Source: JADKAV01 sp963733395 (GTDB taxonomy: Bacteria; Actinomycetota; Actinomycetes; S36-B12; UBA10799). From it: 64,000 nt of DNA. The notes beneath the pieces were generated by a model, which was not told the DNA's origin, did no database searches, and saw only the letters and a program-made list of their open reading frames with translations. The translations under genes were made by a program, and so were the position numbers. Numbering within the stretch: the stretch's first letter is position 1; each line of letters opens with the position of its first letter. Shown piece after piece: positions 27,527-37,010 of the stretch. The stretch lies in the NCBI GenBank assembly GCA_963733395.1, contig CAVTCZ010000019.1, positions 434,001 to 498,000 on the forward strand, in the 5' to 3' direction.

Positions 27527-28480
27527 ATGGCACAGATCACCCCCCAGATTCCGGCTCTCCTGCAACACTCCCGCTTCCTGGCCGCGCAACTGTTGCGGCT
27601 CCTGATCATCCTTCCCGCCTTCCTCGTCGCGGCCGCGCTGATGCTCGTGGAGCGCCGCCGCCCCGCCGCCCCGGCGCCGATCGGCAACGGACTCCGACGA
27701 CCCGCTGAGGTTGACCTGTCGGTGGTCATCCCGTTCTTCAACCCCGGTGCCTCGCTGCGGCCGAACGTGGTGGAGCTGGTGACGGCGCTGCAGGCCGAGG
27801 GCCTTGCCTATGAGGTGCTCGCAGTGTCCGACGGTTCGACCGACGGCTCGGAGCGCACCATCGACGGACTTCCGGGAGTGCGTGTGATCGAACAGCCGGA
27901 GAACCGCGGCAAGGGGGCGGCGCTTCACGCCGGGTTTTCCCAGGCCCGTGGACGCTACCTTGGCATGGTGGACGCCGACGGCGACATCGACCCGACCTAC
28001 CTGTGCGACTACCTTCGCCGGGCGCAGGTGCACAACCTGGAGGTCGTGTACGCGAACAAGTACCTGGCCGGCTCCCGATCCGCGGCCAGCGGCCTGCGCA
28101 AGGTGATCTCCCGTGGATTCGTCACTTTCGTCACCGCCTTGTTCGGCTTGGGCGTGGACGACACGCAGACGGGCTGCAAACTCTTCCGCCGGGACGCGAT
28201 GGCCAAGGTGCTGCCCGCGATGCGTGAGCAGCGGTTCGCCTTCGACCTGGAGTTCTTCGTCGCCGCCAAGCAGGCCGGCATCACCCGGATGCAGGCCGCA
28301 CCGGTCGAGTTGCGAGAGCGCCTGGCGGGCTCCACCGTCGGCGCCAAGGCCATCCTGCGGACCATGCGGGAAGCCCTCACCGTCTTCGGTCGGCTGCACT
28401 TGACGTCGACCTACCGCGCCCCCAGTGCCCAGATCATCGAACTGCCCACCATCCACCACGAGATCCTGCAGGCGGCCTGA
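27527..28480 (+). CDS. Family 2 glycosyltransferase, dolichol-phosphate-mannose-synthase-like
   Basis: 317 residues with an unusual N-terminal membrane helix (LLRLLIILPAFLVAAALMLV) before a GT-A catalytic domain: VDLSVVIPFFNPG, the DGSTDGSE loop, ENRGKGAALHAGF, the metal-binding VDADGDI and CKLFRRDA. This pattern matches polyprenyl-phosphate sugar synthases (Alg5/Dpm1). The likely product is a polyprenyl-phosphate sugar serving as donor for the GT-C enzymes encoded nearby (inference). CACCGT sits 6 nt before the ATG and may be a variant leaderless -10. The next gene starts 1 nt after the stop. Confidence 0.87.
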   Translation: MAQITPQIPALLQHSRFLAAQLLRLLIILPAFLVAAALMLVERRRPAAPAPIGNGLRRPAEVDLSVVIPFFNPGASLRPNVVELVTALQAEGLAYEVLAVSDGSTDGSERTIDGLPGVRVIEQPENRGKGAALHAGFSQARGRYLGMVDADGDIDPTYLCDYLRRAQVHNLEVVYANKYLAGSRSAASGLRKVISRGFVTFVTALFGLGVDDTQTGCKLFRRDAMAKVLPAMREQRFAFDLEFFVAAKQAGITRMQAAPVELRERLAGSTVGAKAILRTMREALTVFGRLHLTSTYRAPSAQIIELPTIHHEILQAA

Positions 28481-28481
28481 C

Positions 28482-29585
28482 ATGCGAATCCTCATCCTCA
28501 CCTGGCGAGACCTGGCCCACCCCCTCGCGGGCGGTGCCGAGGTGTACACCGAGCAGGTGGCCAAGCGCTGGGCCGCCGGTGGCCATCAGATCACCTTGTT
28601 CGCAGCGGCGGTTGCCGACCGGCCCGCCGTCGAGAAGGTCGACGGCTACACCGTGGTCCGCTCGGGCGGCAAGTACACGGTCTACCGCAAGGCCCGGACC
28701 TGGTGGCAGCGGGTCGGCCAGTTCCAGGAGTACGACCTGGTCATCGACATGATCAACACCGTTCCCTTCCTGGCACACACCTGGATCGAGGACGTTCCCA
28801 CGGTGGCCTTCATCCACCAGACCTGCGAGGAGATCTGGGCGCACAACGCCCCCTGGCCGGCCAGCATCCTGGGCCGCCAGTACCTCGAGCCGAAGTGGCT
28901 GCGGGCCTACCGCGGACAGCCCGTGCTGGCGGTGTCGGAGTCGACCAAGGCCTCCATCGAGCGGTTCGGCGTGTACAACGTCACGGTGGTGCCCGAGGGT
29001 TTCGAACCGCCCGCTGCGATCCCCGACGTCCCGAAGGCGGACCAGCCGACCCTTGTCTGGTGTGCCCGGCACGTCGCGTACAAGCGCCCCATGGATGCGA
29101 TCGAGGCTTACCAGATCGCCCGCCGGGAGGTCCCCGACCTGCAACTGTGGATGATCGGCGGCGGCCCGGATCTCGAGGCGGTCAAAGCGAGTGCGCCGGA
29201 GGGGGTCAGCGTGCTCGGCCGCGTCAGCGAGGAGGAGAAGGTCTGGCGGATGGCTGCCGCCCACGCCCACATCGCCACCAGCGTCCGTGAGGGCTGGGGG
29301 CTGGTCGTGACCGAGGCGGCCGCGGTCGGCACGCCGACGATCAGCTACGACGTCCCCGGATTGCGGGATTCGACGCGAGCCGCCGGTGGTGTCGTGGTGC
29401 CCGCAACGCCCATGGCATTGGGCCGGTGGATTCCGACGATGCTGCAGCGATGGGCGTCGCAACCCGTTCAGCCCGTCGCCTACGGGGGAGCACACTCGTG
29501 GGACAGCGTGGCCGATGCCGTCTTCGCGGCCGCCACCACACAGATGCGCAAGCCGGGTCTTCGGTTGGTGCCCGATGCGGCGTGA
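28482..29585 (+). CDS. Family 4 glycosyltransferase
   Basis: 367 residues, GT-B fold. The N-terminal domain opens with ILILTWRDLAHPLAGGAEVYTEQVAKRWA, the acceptor-side glycine motif. The C-terminal domain has VVPEGFEPP, LVWCARHVAYKRPMDAIEA, SVLGRVSEEEKV and the nucleotide-sugar site SVREGWGLVVTEAAAVGTPTI, whose acidic residues are typical of family 4. It is a retaining transferase of unknown sugar. Its 3' end overlaps the start of the next small gene. Confidence 0.88.
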   Translation: MRILILTWRDLAHPLAGGAEVYTEQVAKRWAAGGHQITLFAAAVADRPAVEKVDGYTVVRSGGKYTVYRKARTWWQRVGQFQEYDLVIDMINTVPFLAHTWIEDVPTVAFIHQTCEEIWAHNAPWPASILGRQYLEPKWLRAYRGQPVLAVSESTKASIERFGVYNVTVVPEGFEPPAAIPDVPKADQPTLVWCARHVAYKRPMDAIEAYQIARREVPDLQLWMIGGGPDLEAVKASAPEGVSVLGRVSEEEKVWRMAAAHAHIATSVREGWGLVVTEAAAVGTPTISYDVPGLRDSTRAAGGVVVPATPMALGRWIPTMLQRWASQPVQPVAYGGAHSWDSVADAVFAAATTQMRKPGLRLVPDAA

Positions 29586-29776
29586 CGGCAAGGCCCGGCA
29601 GTGGGCCTGGCGGATTCCGTTGATCATCGCGGTGACGGCCATGCTCGCTGGCGGCTGCCATGGCCGCGCTCGGGCAGCGCGCGGTGTCCGACCAACTCGT
29701 GGTCCTCGGATTCGCCGTCGGGGTGATCAGTGTCCCGTTGTGGTTGGTGACCGGTGTCAAGGAGGAAGTCCGATGA
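29575..29776 (+). CDS. Small two-helix membrane protein, one frameshift
   Basis: The frame from ATG 29575 gives MRRDGKARQWAWRIPLIIAVTAML and then breaks. One base removed near 29652 continues as AAAMAALGQRAVSDQLVVLGFAVGVISVPLWLVTGVKEEVR. The 66-residue product would have two hydrophobic helices. It overlaps the upstream glycosyltransferase by 11 nt and the downstream one as ATGA, fitting a coupled cluster member. No family recognised. Confidence 0.55.
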
Positions 29777-30565
29777 GAGTCAGCCTGATCGTTCCCACCC
29801 GCAACTCGGTGCGCACGCTCGCTTCCTGCTTGGAGTCCTGTCGCAACCAGACGCATCGAGGACGTCGAGGTCATCGTCGTCGACAACAGTTCCACCGACG
29901 GCACGGTCCGGGTGGCCGGGGAACTCGCGGACATGGTCTTCGACCAGAAGCCGGAGCGCAGTGCCCAGCGCAACCGGGGTGCCGCTGAGTCCACCGGCGA
30001 CATCGTGGTCTTCATCGACTCGGACATGGTGCTCGAGCCGACTGTCGTGGCCGAGGTGGTCGCCGTCTTCGAGAGCCGGCCCGAGGTGGGGGCCGTCATC
30101 ATCCCGGAACGGTCCTTCGGCGACGGCTTCTTCGCCTCGTGCCGGGTGCTGGAGAAGAGCCTGTACGTGGGGGATTCCGATGTGGAGGCGCCGCGCGCCT
30201 TCCGCCGCGAGGTCTTCGAGGCGACCGGCGGCTGGGACGAGACGCTGACCGCGGCTGAGGACTGGGACCTCGCCGACCGCACCGCAGCCCTGGGCACAGT
30301 CGTGGACCGGGTGGATGCGCTGATCTGGCACGACGAGGGCCGGATCCAGCTGCGGGTCACGTACGGCAAGAAGCAGTACTACGGGCGGTGGGTCGCGGAG
30401 TACTTGAGCCGCCACCCGGAGGGACGTTCCCATCTGTCCCGCTCCGGGGTCGTCAAGCACGCCGGCACGCTGGCCCAGCATCCCGTGAAGGCATCCGGGC
30501 TCGTGGTGTTGAAGTCGTTCGAGGCTGCCGGTCTGCTGCGCGGGATGCGCAAGGCCGCCGCCTGA
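29773..30565 (+). CDS. Family 2 glycosyltransferase, one frameshift
   Basis: A GT-A glycosyltransferase. The start MRVSLIVPTRNSVRTLASCLESC is preceded by AGGAGGAAG. The frame breaks near 29854; removing one base gives QTIEDVEVIVVDNSSTDGT. The rest shows ERSAQRNRGAAESTGDIVVFIDSDMVLEP (metal-binding D-S-D) and GGWDETLTAAEDWDL. The corrected length is 263 residues. The extra base lies in a non-homopolymer context but the flanking protein is fully conserved, so a sequence error is likely. Confidence 0.8.
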
Positions 30566-31698
30566 TGCGGATCGTCCACGTCATCGCCGAGTTCTCCGGG
30601 CATGAGGCGATGGGCCGAACCGTCACGGAGACGGCCCGGCGGGTGCCCGGAGAGCACATGCTCATCACCACCAGGGCTCACGACGGGGCCGACACCTTCG
30701 CGGACGTGGTCGAGCTCGGCGGCACCGTGGAGACGTTCCCGATCGGGCGCGGCGACGCCCTCGACGCCGCTCTGCGCAGGCTGGCCCCGGATCTGGTGCA
30801 CCTGCACGGCGGCGCCTTGTCACCCCTGCTGGCCGCGCGCACCGGCATCGCCGGGCAACCGAACCTGCTGACCATGTATGCGTGGCCGACCTTGCCCTCG
30901 CCGGTGCGGTTGGTGCGGGGTGGGGTGCGTGCGGCGCTGCAATCCAACGTCCTGCGACCGCGGGTGCTGGCGACCACGGTGTTGCCACGAGCCGCTGTGA
31001 TCCGCTCGCTGCGGTCAGCCGGCACCCGGGTGGTGCTCACCCCCGACCCTCGGGTGGAGCGCAAACTGCGGGGCGTGGATGTCCGCCGGCTCGGCTCCGG
31101 TGGCCCGGTCGACGCCCGCCGAGCCGTGTACTCCGACGTCGCCCCCGTCGTCCTGTTCGCCGGGCGGGCGGAGTCGGTGCGCGGGATCGACACGTTGCTG
31201 GAGTGCTTCCCCGAGGTCGTGCGACAGGTACCCGACGCACGGCTGCGGCTGCTGCTGATCCCTCGTCCGGAACTCGATGCGCTGCTGGTGAAGGCTCGTG
31301 CCGCCGGCCTGGGCAAGCACCTCGAGGTGGTCACCGACCCGGTGCCCGACCTGCTCGGCGAGATGGCGGCCGCCCAGGTCGGGACGTGGCCGTTCAAGTA
31401 CGACTACACGACTTCGCCGCCGGCCATGGCCGCTGCAGAAGCACTGAGTGTCGGGCTGCCCACCGTGGCCACCGACGTGGCCTGCCTGCAAGCGGTTGTC
31501 CGGGAGGGCGAGAACGGCAGCGTCGTGCCGCCGGCGGACCCGAAGGCACTGGCCGCGGCCATCGTGCGCCTGCTGCGCGACCGCGACCTGTGGCAGCGCT
31601 ACGCCGAGGCGGGTCCGGCTTGGGTGACCAGCCGACTTGGTTGGGACGGCATGGCGGCGACGACTGAGCGGGCCTACGCGGACGTGGGCGGGGCGTAG
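30565..31698 (+). CDS. Family 4 glycosyltransferase
   Basis: 377 residues, starting at a TGATG junction with the previous gene. The GT-B N-domain has IVHVIAEFSGHEAMGRTVTETARRV and DLVHLHGG. The C-domain has VVLFAGRAESVRGIDTLLECF, KHLEVVTDPVPDLLGEMAAAQVGTWPFKYDYTTSPP and AAEALSVGLPTVATDV. It is the last gene of the glycan run and is followed by the 83-bp repeat array. The sugar and acceptor are unknown. Confidence 0.85.
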   Translation: MRIVHVIAEFSGHEAMGRTVTETARRVPGEHMLITTRAHDGADTFADVVELGGTVETFPIGRGDALDAALRRLAPDLVHLHGGALSPLLAARTGIAGQPNLLTMYAWPTLPSPVRLVRGGVRAALQSNVLRPRVLATTVLPRAAVIRSLRSAGTRVVLTPDPRVERKLRGVDVRRLGSGGPVDARRAVYSDVAPVVLFAGRAESVRGIDTLLECFPEVVRQVPDARLRLLLIPRPELDALLVKARAAGLGKHLEVVTDPVPDLLGEMAAAQVGTWPFKYDYTTSPPAMAAAEALSVGLPTVATDVACLQAVVREGENGSVVPPADPKALAAAIVRLLRDRDLWQRYAEAGPAWVTSRLGWDGMAATTERAYADVGGA

Positions 31699-31714
31699 GC
31701 AGGTCGCCCCGGTA

Positions 31715-32036
31715 GCAGATTGCGCGGTGGGCGAGGTTGTTGCTGGGTCTGCAGTTTGCCTGCTTGGCCTGGTGGGGTCGGGGTCTTGTGCGGGGCGGCA
31801 GATTGCGCGGTGGGCGAGGTTGTTGCTGGGTCTGCAGTTTGCCCGCTTGGCCTGGTGGTGTCGGGGTCTTGTGCGGGGTAGCAGATTGCGCGGTGGGCGA
31901 GGTTGTTGCTGGATCTGCAGTTTGCCTGCTTGGCCTGGTGGTGTCGGGGTCTTGTGCGGGGCGGCGGATTGCGCGGTGGGCAATGTTGTTGCTGGGTCTG
32001 CAGTTTGCCCGCTTGGCCTGGTGGTGTCGGGGTCTC
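31715..32036. repeat. Tandem array of four 83-bp repeats
   Basis: Units begin at 31715, 31798, 31881 and 31964 with an exact 83-bp period; the last is truncated at about 73 bp. Units differ at only a few positions. The plus strand is strongly G/T-rich and carries the sub-motifs GATTGCGCGGTGGGC and CTGCAGTTTGCC. The period is not a multiple of three, so the long open frames crossing it on both strands are not genes. Each unit lacks the spacer diversity expected of CRISPR. Confidence 0.92.
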
Positions 32037-32059
32037 GCCAACGACCGACCGAGAACTTC

Positions 32060-32095
32060 GCGCCGATTCCGGCCACGGATGGCCGGAATCGGCGC
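32060..32095. terminator. 16-bp perfect hairpin
   Basis: GCGCCGATTCCGGCCA (32060-32075) and TGGCCGGAATCGGCGC (32080-32095) form a perfect 16-bp stem with a 4-nt loop. It follows the repeat array and precedes the next gene by 76 nt. It can serve as the terminator of the glycan operon. Confidence 0.75.
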
Positions 32096-32171
32096 CACGT
32101 TGCAGACGATGACGGGCGCGATCGTCGACCCTGCGTCCTTATCGGACCGTCGGGCGCCTCAGACTTGAGAT

Positions 32172-32862
32172 GTGGACGATGTCGAACAGGGGCGGCTGTC
32201 GCTGGTCACGGCGTTGAAGCCGACGTTGTTCGTCACCTTGCGCACCGACGTCGTGCAAGACGCAGGCCCGGCCGCGGTGCAGGAGTACGGCGCGACGGTG
32301 AATGTCGAGTGGTCACCCGATGACGGTCCGGAGGTGGATCTGGCCGCGCTGTCGGCTCTGGCCCACGTCGACGCGGAGCACTTCCTCCCCGAAATCGGCA
32401 ACGTGTTGCCAGACACCCTCGTGATCCCCGTCGGGCAGGGTGAGTTCTTCTGGGCCGACTTGCGTTCTCCCACGTGCTGGGAGGAGTTGTCCGGCCGAGG
32501 CCTCGACGTCGGGCTGGTGGGGGAGGCGCTGTTCGGGGAGGCGTTCGATCTTGCGAAGCTGCGATCCGTCGTCGACCTGGACTATGGCCGGGCACTGATC
32601 GTGAACAGCATGGAGATCGAGCCCGCGTGGCGTGGAGCGGGATTCGGACTGCTGGCAACGGAACTGGCGCTCGGTGAGTTGGGCCGGGGTGCCGACGTCG
32701 CCGCCCTGTACCCCATGAAGCCCGGCGTTGGCGGACCTCGACGAACGGGCGGCGGTCAACCGCGCTCTGTCCGAGTACTGGGCGCGGATAGGTTTCGTCG
32801 ACTTCGACGGGATCATGATCCGGGACCTGTCCGGTCGCGATGAGGCGCGCCAGGACGGCTGA
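32172..32862 (+). CDS. Putative GNAT-like protein, one frameshift
   Basis: Starts at GTG 32172 (VDDVEQGRLS). The second half has VNSMEIEPAWRGAGFGLLATELAL, which resembles the acetyl-CoA-binding R-x-x-G-x-G/A loop of GNAT acetyltransferases. After ALYPMKPG the frame shifts near 32724; with one base removed it continues LADLDERAAVNRALSEYWARIGFVDF, a credible GNAT C-terminus. Corrected length 229 residues. The first ~120 residues have no recognised domain. The substrate is unknown. Confidence 0.6.
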
Positions 32863-32900
32863 GTCGCGAACCACGAGGACGGCAGTGCCACAGTGGTGTC

Positions 32901-33719
32901 ATGGCCAGTCAGCACAAGTCCGACAACCGCGACGACGATCAGCAACTCCGGTTGGCGGTACTGATCGACGCCGACAACGCGCAGGCGTCTGTGATCGAAC
33001 CCCTGCTGGCGGAGATCGCCGGACTCGGGGAGGCGACGGTCCGGCGGATCTACGGTGACTTCACCTCGTCGCAGAGCGCCTCATGGAAGAAAGTGCTCCA
33101 GCGTCACGCGATCAAACCCATGCAGCAGTTCGCCTACTCCACGGGCAAGAACGCCACCGACAGCACGCTGATCATCGATGCGATGGACCTGCTCTACACG
33201 CGGCGCTTCGACGGCTTCTGCCTCGTGACCAGCGACAGCGACTTCACCGGCCTGGCGATGCGCCTGCGCGAGGAAGGCCTCATGGTGTTCGGTTTCGGGG
33301 AGCGCAAGACCCCGGAGGCGTTCCGCAACGCCTGCCACCGGTTCGTCTTCATCGAGGTGTTGCGCGAGGACGCCCGCTCGCGGGAGGCCGAAGAGTCCGA
33401 TCAGGTGGAGGAGCCGACCAAAGCCGCCCGCCGTAAGGGGGCGGAGGCGCAGTCAGACACCAAGCCGAAGTTCCCGCGCAAGTTCATGCTGGCCGCGCTG
33501 GAGGAGGCGGCCGACGACTCCGGTTGGGCCCGCCTGGGCACGTTCGGCTCGTACCTGAACAAGTTGCAGCCCGACTTCGATTCGCGGCTGTACGGGTACC
33601 GGAAGCTTTCGGATCTCGTGCGGGGTCGCGACGACATCTTCGTCACCGAGCAGCGGGAGTCGCCCGGGTCGAACCAGCGGGTGCTGTATGTGCGGGCCAA
33701 GCAGGGCCGCGGACGGTAG
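32901..33719 (+). CDS. NYN-domain protein with OST-HTH/LOTUS C-terminus
   Basis: 272 residues. The N-terminal NYN (PIN-like) domain carries the acidic nuclease residues in VLIDADNAQAS, STLIIDAMDLLYT and LVTSDSDFTGLAMRL. After a charged linker (~155-190) a winged-helix OST-HTH/LOTUS domain follows (ALEEAADDSGWARLGTFGSYLNKLQPDFDSRLYGYRKLSDLV). Proteins of this layout are thought to be RNA-binding or RNA-cleaving, perhaps acting on tRNA or structured RNA; the target is unknown. CACAGT sits 6 nt before the ATG, a possible leaderless -10 variant. Confidence 0.9.
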   Translation: MASQHKSDNRDDDQQLRLAVLIDADNAQASVIEPLLAEIAGLGEATVRRIYGDFTSSQSASWKKVLQRHAIKPMQQFAYSTGKNATDSTLIIDAMDLLYTRRFDGFCLVTSDSDFTGLAMRLREEGLMVFGFGERKTPEAFRNACHRFVFIEVLREDARSREAEESDQVEEPTKAARRKGAEAQSDTKPKFPRKFMLAALEEAADDSGWARLGTFGSYLNKLQPDFDSRLYGYRKLSDLVRGRDDIFVTEQRESPGSNQRVLYVRAKQGRGR

Positions 33720-33744
33720 GGGCTCGGCGCTCCCGGGAGCCCCT

Positions 33745-34434
33745 TCAGGCGAGTCCATCGATGACTCGTTCCACGAGGCGATCGAACTGCTCATCGAGGT
33801 CCAGGTGCGGTGGCAGTTCGCGCTGCGCGAGGGCTGCGAATCGGGGGTAGTTCCCGGTCGCCAGCAGGTCGAGGAGGGCCTGCTGGCGGTCGCGCGTGGC
33901 CGCGCGGTCGTTGGTCGCGGGTTCGGTGGTGGTGGCGCTCGAGCCAGTGTCGTCACCAGTCCGTTGAACAAGCCCACGGTCTCGAGCAGCGACTCCTCGG
34001 GCACCCCGGCGTCCTGCGAACAGCGACAGTGCGCGTTCCACGTAGGCCAGGGTCGCGGGGCCAACGGGTGGTGGCGCGATGCGAGGTCCGTGAGCCAGGG
34101 GTGTCGGGCGATGATGGCTGCGCTGCTGTCTGACCAGTCGACAGCAGCGACACGCGCCCGTCGGCAGCCGGCTCTTCGTAGTCGTGACTCGGCCGGCCAC
34201 GTGCTCGACCATCGCCTCCAGCAGTCTCGCCTTGTTCGGCACGTAGCGGTACAGCCCCATGGGGGCCACTCCCAGGCGTCGGCCGACGGAGCGCATCGAA
34301 ACCGCGTCGATGCCGTCGGCGTCAGCGATCTCGCATGCGCGCGCTCTGGCCGGAGGTGGCCGACGAAGTGCGAGTGAACGCCGATCGCGCTGCCGTGGAC
34401 TGAGTAGCCGTCCCACAACGCGGCGACTCATCAC
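33745..34434 (-). pseudogene. TetR-family regulator, multiply frameshifted
   Basis: The N-terminal helix-turn-helix reads ARACEIADADGIDAVSMRSVGRRLGVAPMGLYRYVPNKARLLEAMVEHV, a clear TetR domain. Downstream, recognisable TetR_C-type segments alternate between two frames: AAIIARHPWLTDLAS (second frame), ATLAYVERALSLF (first), ESLLETVGLFNGLVTTLA (second) and ALLDLLATGNYPRFAALAQ (first). At least four compensating indels are needed, so as read it cannot encode a normal regulator. Either it is decaying or the local sequence is poor. It lies beside an equally frameshifted serine hydrolase gene. Confidence 0.75.
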
Positions 34435-34483
34435 CTAGTGTCGAGCTGTGCACCGCGGCCCCGCGTGGCAGGAGAGGCCGACA

Positions 34484-36592
34484 ATGCGCATCATCAGGAT
34501 CCTGACAGCAACGGTGGCGACCGCGACGGTCATCGGCGGCGTGCCGGCGGCCCAAGCGTCCGTGCCGGCGAAGAAACCACCGGCGCCGACCTTCACCACG
34601 ACGATCAAGGCGGGTCGCCAGGCCGTGCGTGAGGCGATGAAGCAGACCAACGCGACCTCGGTGTCCGTGGCGCTGGTCGCCAACGGCAAGAGGGTGTGGA
34701 GCCAGACCTTCGGGCGCGTGAACACCACGGGCAAGAAGCCGTCGCCGTCCACGAAGTACGGGATCGGATCGGTGAGCAAGACGGTCACCGCGATCGCTCA
34801 TCATGCAGTTGGTGGACGCCGGCAAGGTGTCACTCGATGCTCCGGTCGTGCGGTACGTGCCGGACTTCACGATGAAGTCGCCGCAGTATCGGCAGATCAC
34901 CGTACGCATGCTGCTCAACCACTCCGCGGGATTCCCCGGCATCGGACTACTGCCGACGGCATCAGCCACGAAGCCGATCCCGACGTACGTGGACGGCGTT
35001 CTTGGCGGGTTTGCGCAACTCGTATCTGAAGACCACCCCGGCTGCGATGAACGTGTACTGCAACGACTGCTACACCATGGCCGGGGTCGTTGTGGAGCGC
35101 GTGTCCGGCATGTCGCTGCCAGGACTACGTGGCCAAGAACATCTTCAAGCCGCTGGGGATGAAGCACTCGATCTACCCGACGTCGATGCCGGCCGCGGGA
35201 AAGGTGGCGCCGGTGATCCAAGGCGGGAAGGTCCAGCCGTTCCAGGTGACCAACATCTTCGCCACGGGTGGGCTGCTCTCGACCGCGAACGACATGGCGC
35301 GACTGGCGATGATCTTCACCGGCGACGGGGTCGTCGACGGCAAGCGCATCCTGTCGAGTTCCGCCGTCGACCAGATGGGAGTCGGATCAGACGACCACCA
35401 CCCTGGAGGCCGCCCCGCCCGGGGCATTCCGCTACGGCCTCGGCTGGGACTCGGTGCAGGATCCGGCGCTGAATTCCGCCGGTGTGCGCGGCTGGACCAA
35501 GGGCGGCGACATCATCGACTTCCACGCCGGATTCGTGATCGCGCCCGACCAGGGACTGGCGGCCGTCGTGGAGGGCGCAGGCGCCACCTTCAGCTCGACG
35601 ACCGCTCGAGACCGATCGCGCAGACCATGCTGCTCAACGCCCTGGTCGAGAACGGCGACGTCAAGAAGACTGCCGAAGCAGATCAGCGGAAAGCCCGACA
35701 AGGACACAGGCGACTGCCAAGCAGGTCAACGAAGGGCGACGGGCATCTACCTGGCCCAGAATCTGAGCCTCAAGGTGGCAGAAGGCAAGAACAGATCACT
35801 GCGGTCTGTCGATCCTGTCCGACGGTAAGTGGACTCGCCAGCCAGGTCGTCTCGGTGCGCCGGGCGAACGGGGCCTTCTGGTCCACCGCGACCGTCGTGG
35901 CATCGTCGATCAAGCTGGTGAAGGCGTGGGGTCGCAAGTACCTGACCCTGCGTAGCATCGGCGGCACCGGGACCTTCCGCACTCACGTCGACTCTGGGTC
36001 AACGCGTGCGGTCGGGCGGATCGATCTCACAGGCCTGGCAGGCGCGTGTGGGGAACAGGTGGCTGCTGGCCAATGAGGATCCGTCGTCGCTGAACTGGAC
36101 CGCTCATCGGACAAGCCGGCTGTGGAGATCAAGAGCATTCCCGGGCTGTCCGGGTACCTGTTGGCCACCGGGGCGCTCGTCGAGTCGGTGCCGGTCGACG
36201 TGACGACCAGCGACTCGGTGGGCACCATGTTCCTCGCGATCCCGCTCGTGCCAGGCCGGGACCTGTACGACCTCGACTTCTCGATGCAAGGCGGCGAGGA
36301 GTACCTCACGTTCAGCAGCAGCGTGCTGCGGCCCGCGCCGACGGTCCCCGCCCTCGCGTAACGGCAGCAATCCGGTGACGATCGGGCCGCAGGGCTACGT
36401 CCAGTGGTACCGGGTTCCCAATGCGTCGACGCTGACCATCTCCGGTGCAGAGCGACTGGAAACTGTTCGACGACGAGCTCTCGATCCTCGATTCCGGGCG
36501 ACGCCGGAACAGCAACCAAGCAGGCGCCTGCCGGCGCATACGTGGCGGTCTTCGGCCCGGCCGGAAGCACGGCGACGGTCGTGGTCGATTAG
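34484..36592 (+). pseudogene. Secreted beta-lactamase-family serine hydrolase, copy 1, many frameshifts
   Basis: An exported class C beta-lactamase/DD-peptidase-like protein. The ATG at 34484 follows CAGGAGAGG and begins a signal peptide (ILTATVATATVIGGVPAAQAS). Catalytic motifs are visible in different frames: GSVSK (S-x-x-K), VYCNDC (Y-x-N) and GWTKGGD (third box). A C-terminal ~250-residue domain is shared with copy 2 (IPGLSGYLLATGALVES, FSMQGGEEYLTF, VFGPAGSTATVVV). I count at least seven frame changes, so it cannot be translated as one protein as read. It is a tandem duplicate of the gene at 37011, and even the upstream CACCGCGGCC-CGCGTGGCAGGAGAGG block is shared. Confidence 0.82.
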
Positions 36593-37010
36593 GCGGAATC
36601 TGGGTGCTGGACGTGGTCAACTGGACCGGGTGAATTCGGCTAACGAACGAGGAACACCCAACGCTTAACCTCTCACCGCGTGAGCGGTCGCGGCGTTCGT
36701 GAGAGGTTGCAGTCCTGGCGAGCGTTCCAACACGTGGATCCGCTCCCCGAGCCGACGGACTCTCACCAGGTGAAGAGGGTGGCATGGCCCAGCGGCGACT
36801 TGCTGATCGGCCTCTGAGAGCGGCGACACGCGTCCAGTTCGACCGCCCTTGTTCGAGGTCTGGCCGGAGACCACCAGAGGTGTCCACTTCGACCCGTTCG
36901 CAGACATCGCCTGCAGGGCATTCGCTCCTGTGCACTCGACAATCCGAGCCAGATCATCTACGGTCGGGTCATTGCACCGCGGCCGCGCGTGGCAGGAGAG
37001 GTCGGGTGAC
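36593..37010. other. Intergenic region between the two serine hydrolase copies
   Basis: No gene seen. It contains the inverted repeat AACCTCTCAC (36667-36676) / GTGAGAGGTT (36699-36708) with a 22-nt spacer, and a second small dyad CTCTCACCAGGTGAAGAG near 36758. Its last ~40 nt are homologous to the sequence just upstream of the first copy, marking the duplication boundary. AGGAGAGG at 36993 is the ribosome site for copy 2. Confidence 0.6.

Noticed and set aside
31715..32036. CRISPR array
   Set aside because: Whole 83-bp units are nearly identical; there are no variable spacers and no cas genes nearby.
31637..32323. Long open frames on both strands across the 83-bp repeat array
   Set aside because: The repeat period is not a multiple of three, so repeated units would encode different peptides. 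Composition is that of stop-poor GC-rich DNA and there is no start signal.
36104..36935. Minus-strand open frames over the serine hydrolase copies
   Set aside because: They are antisense shadows; the plus-strand product aligns between the two copies.
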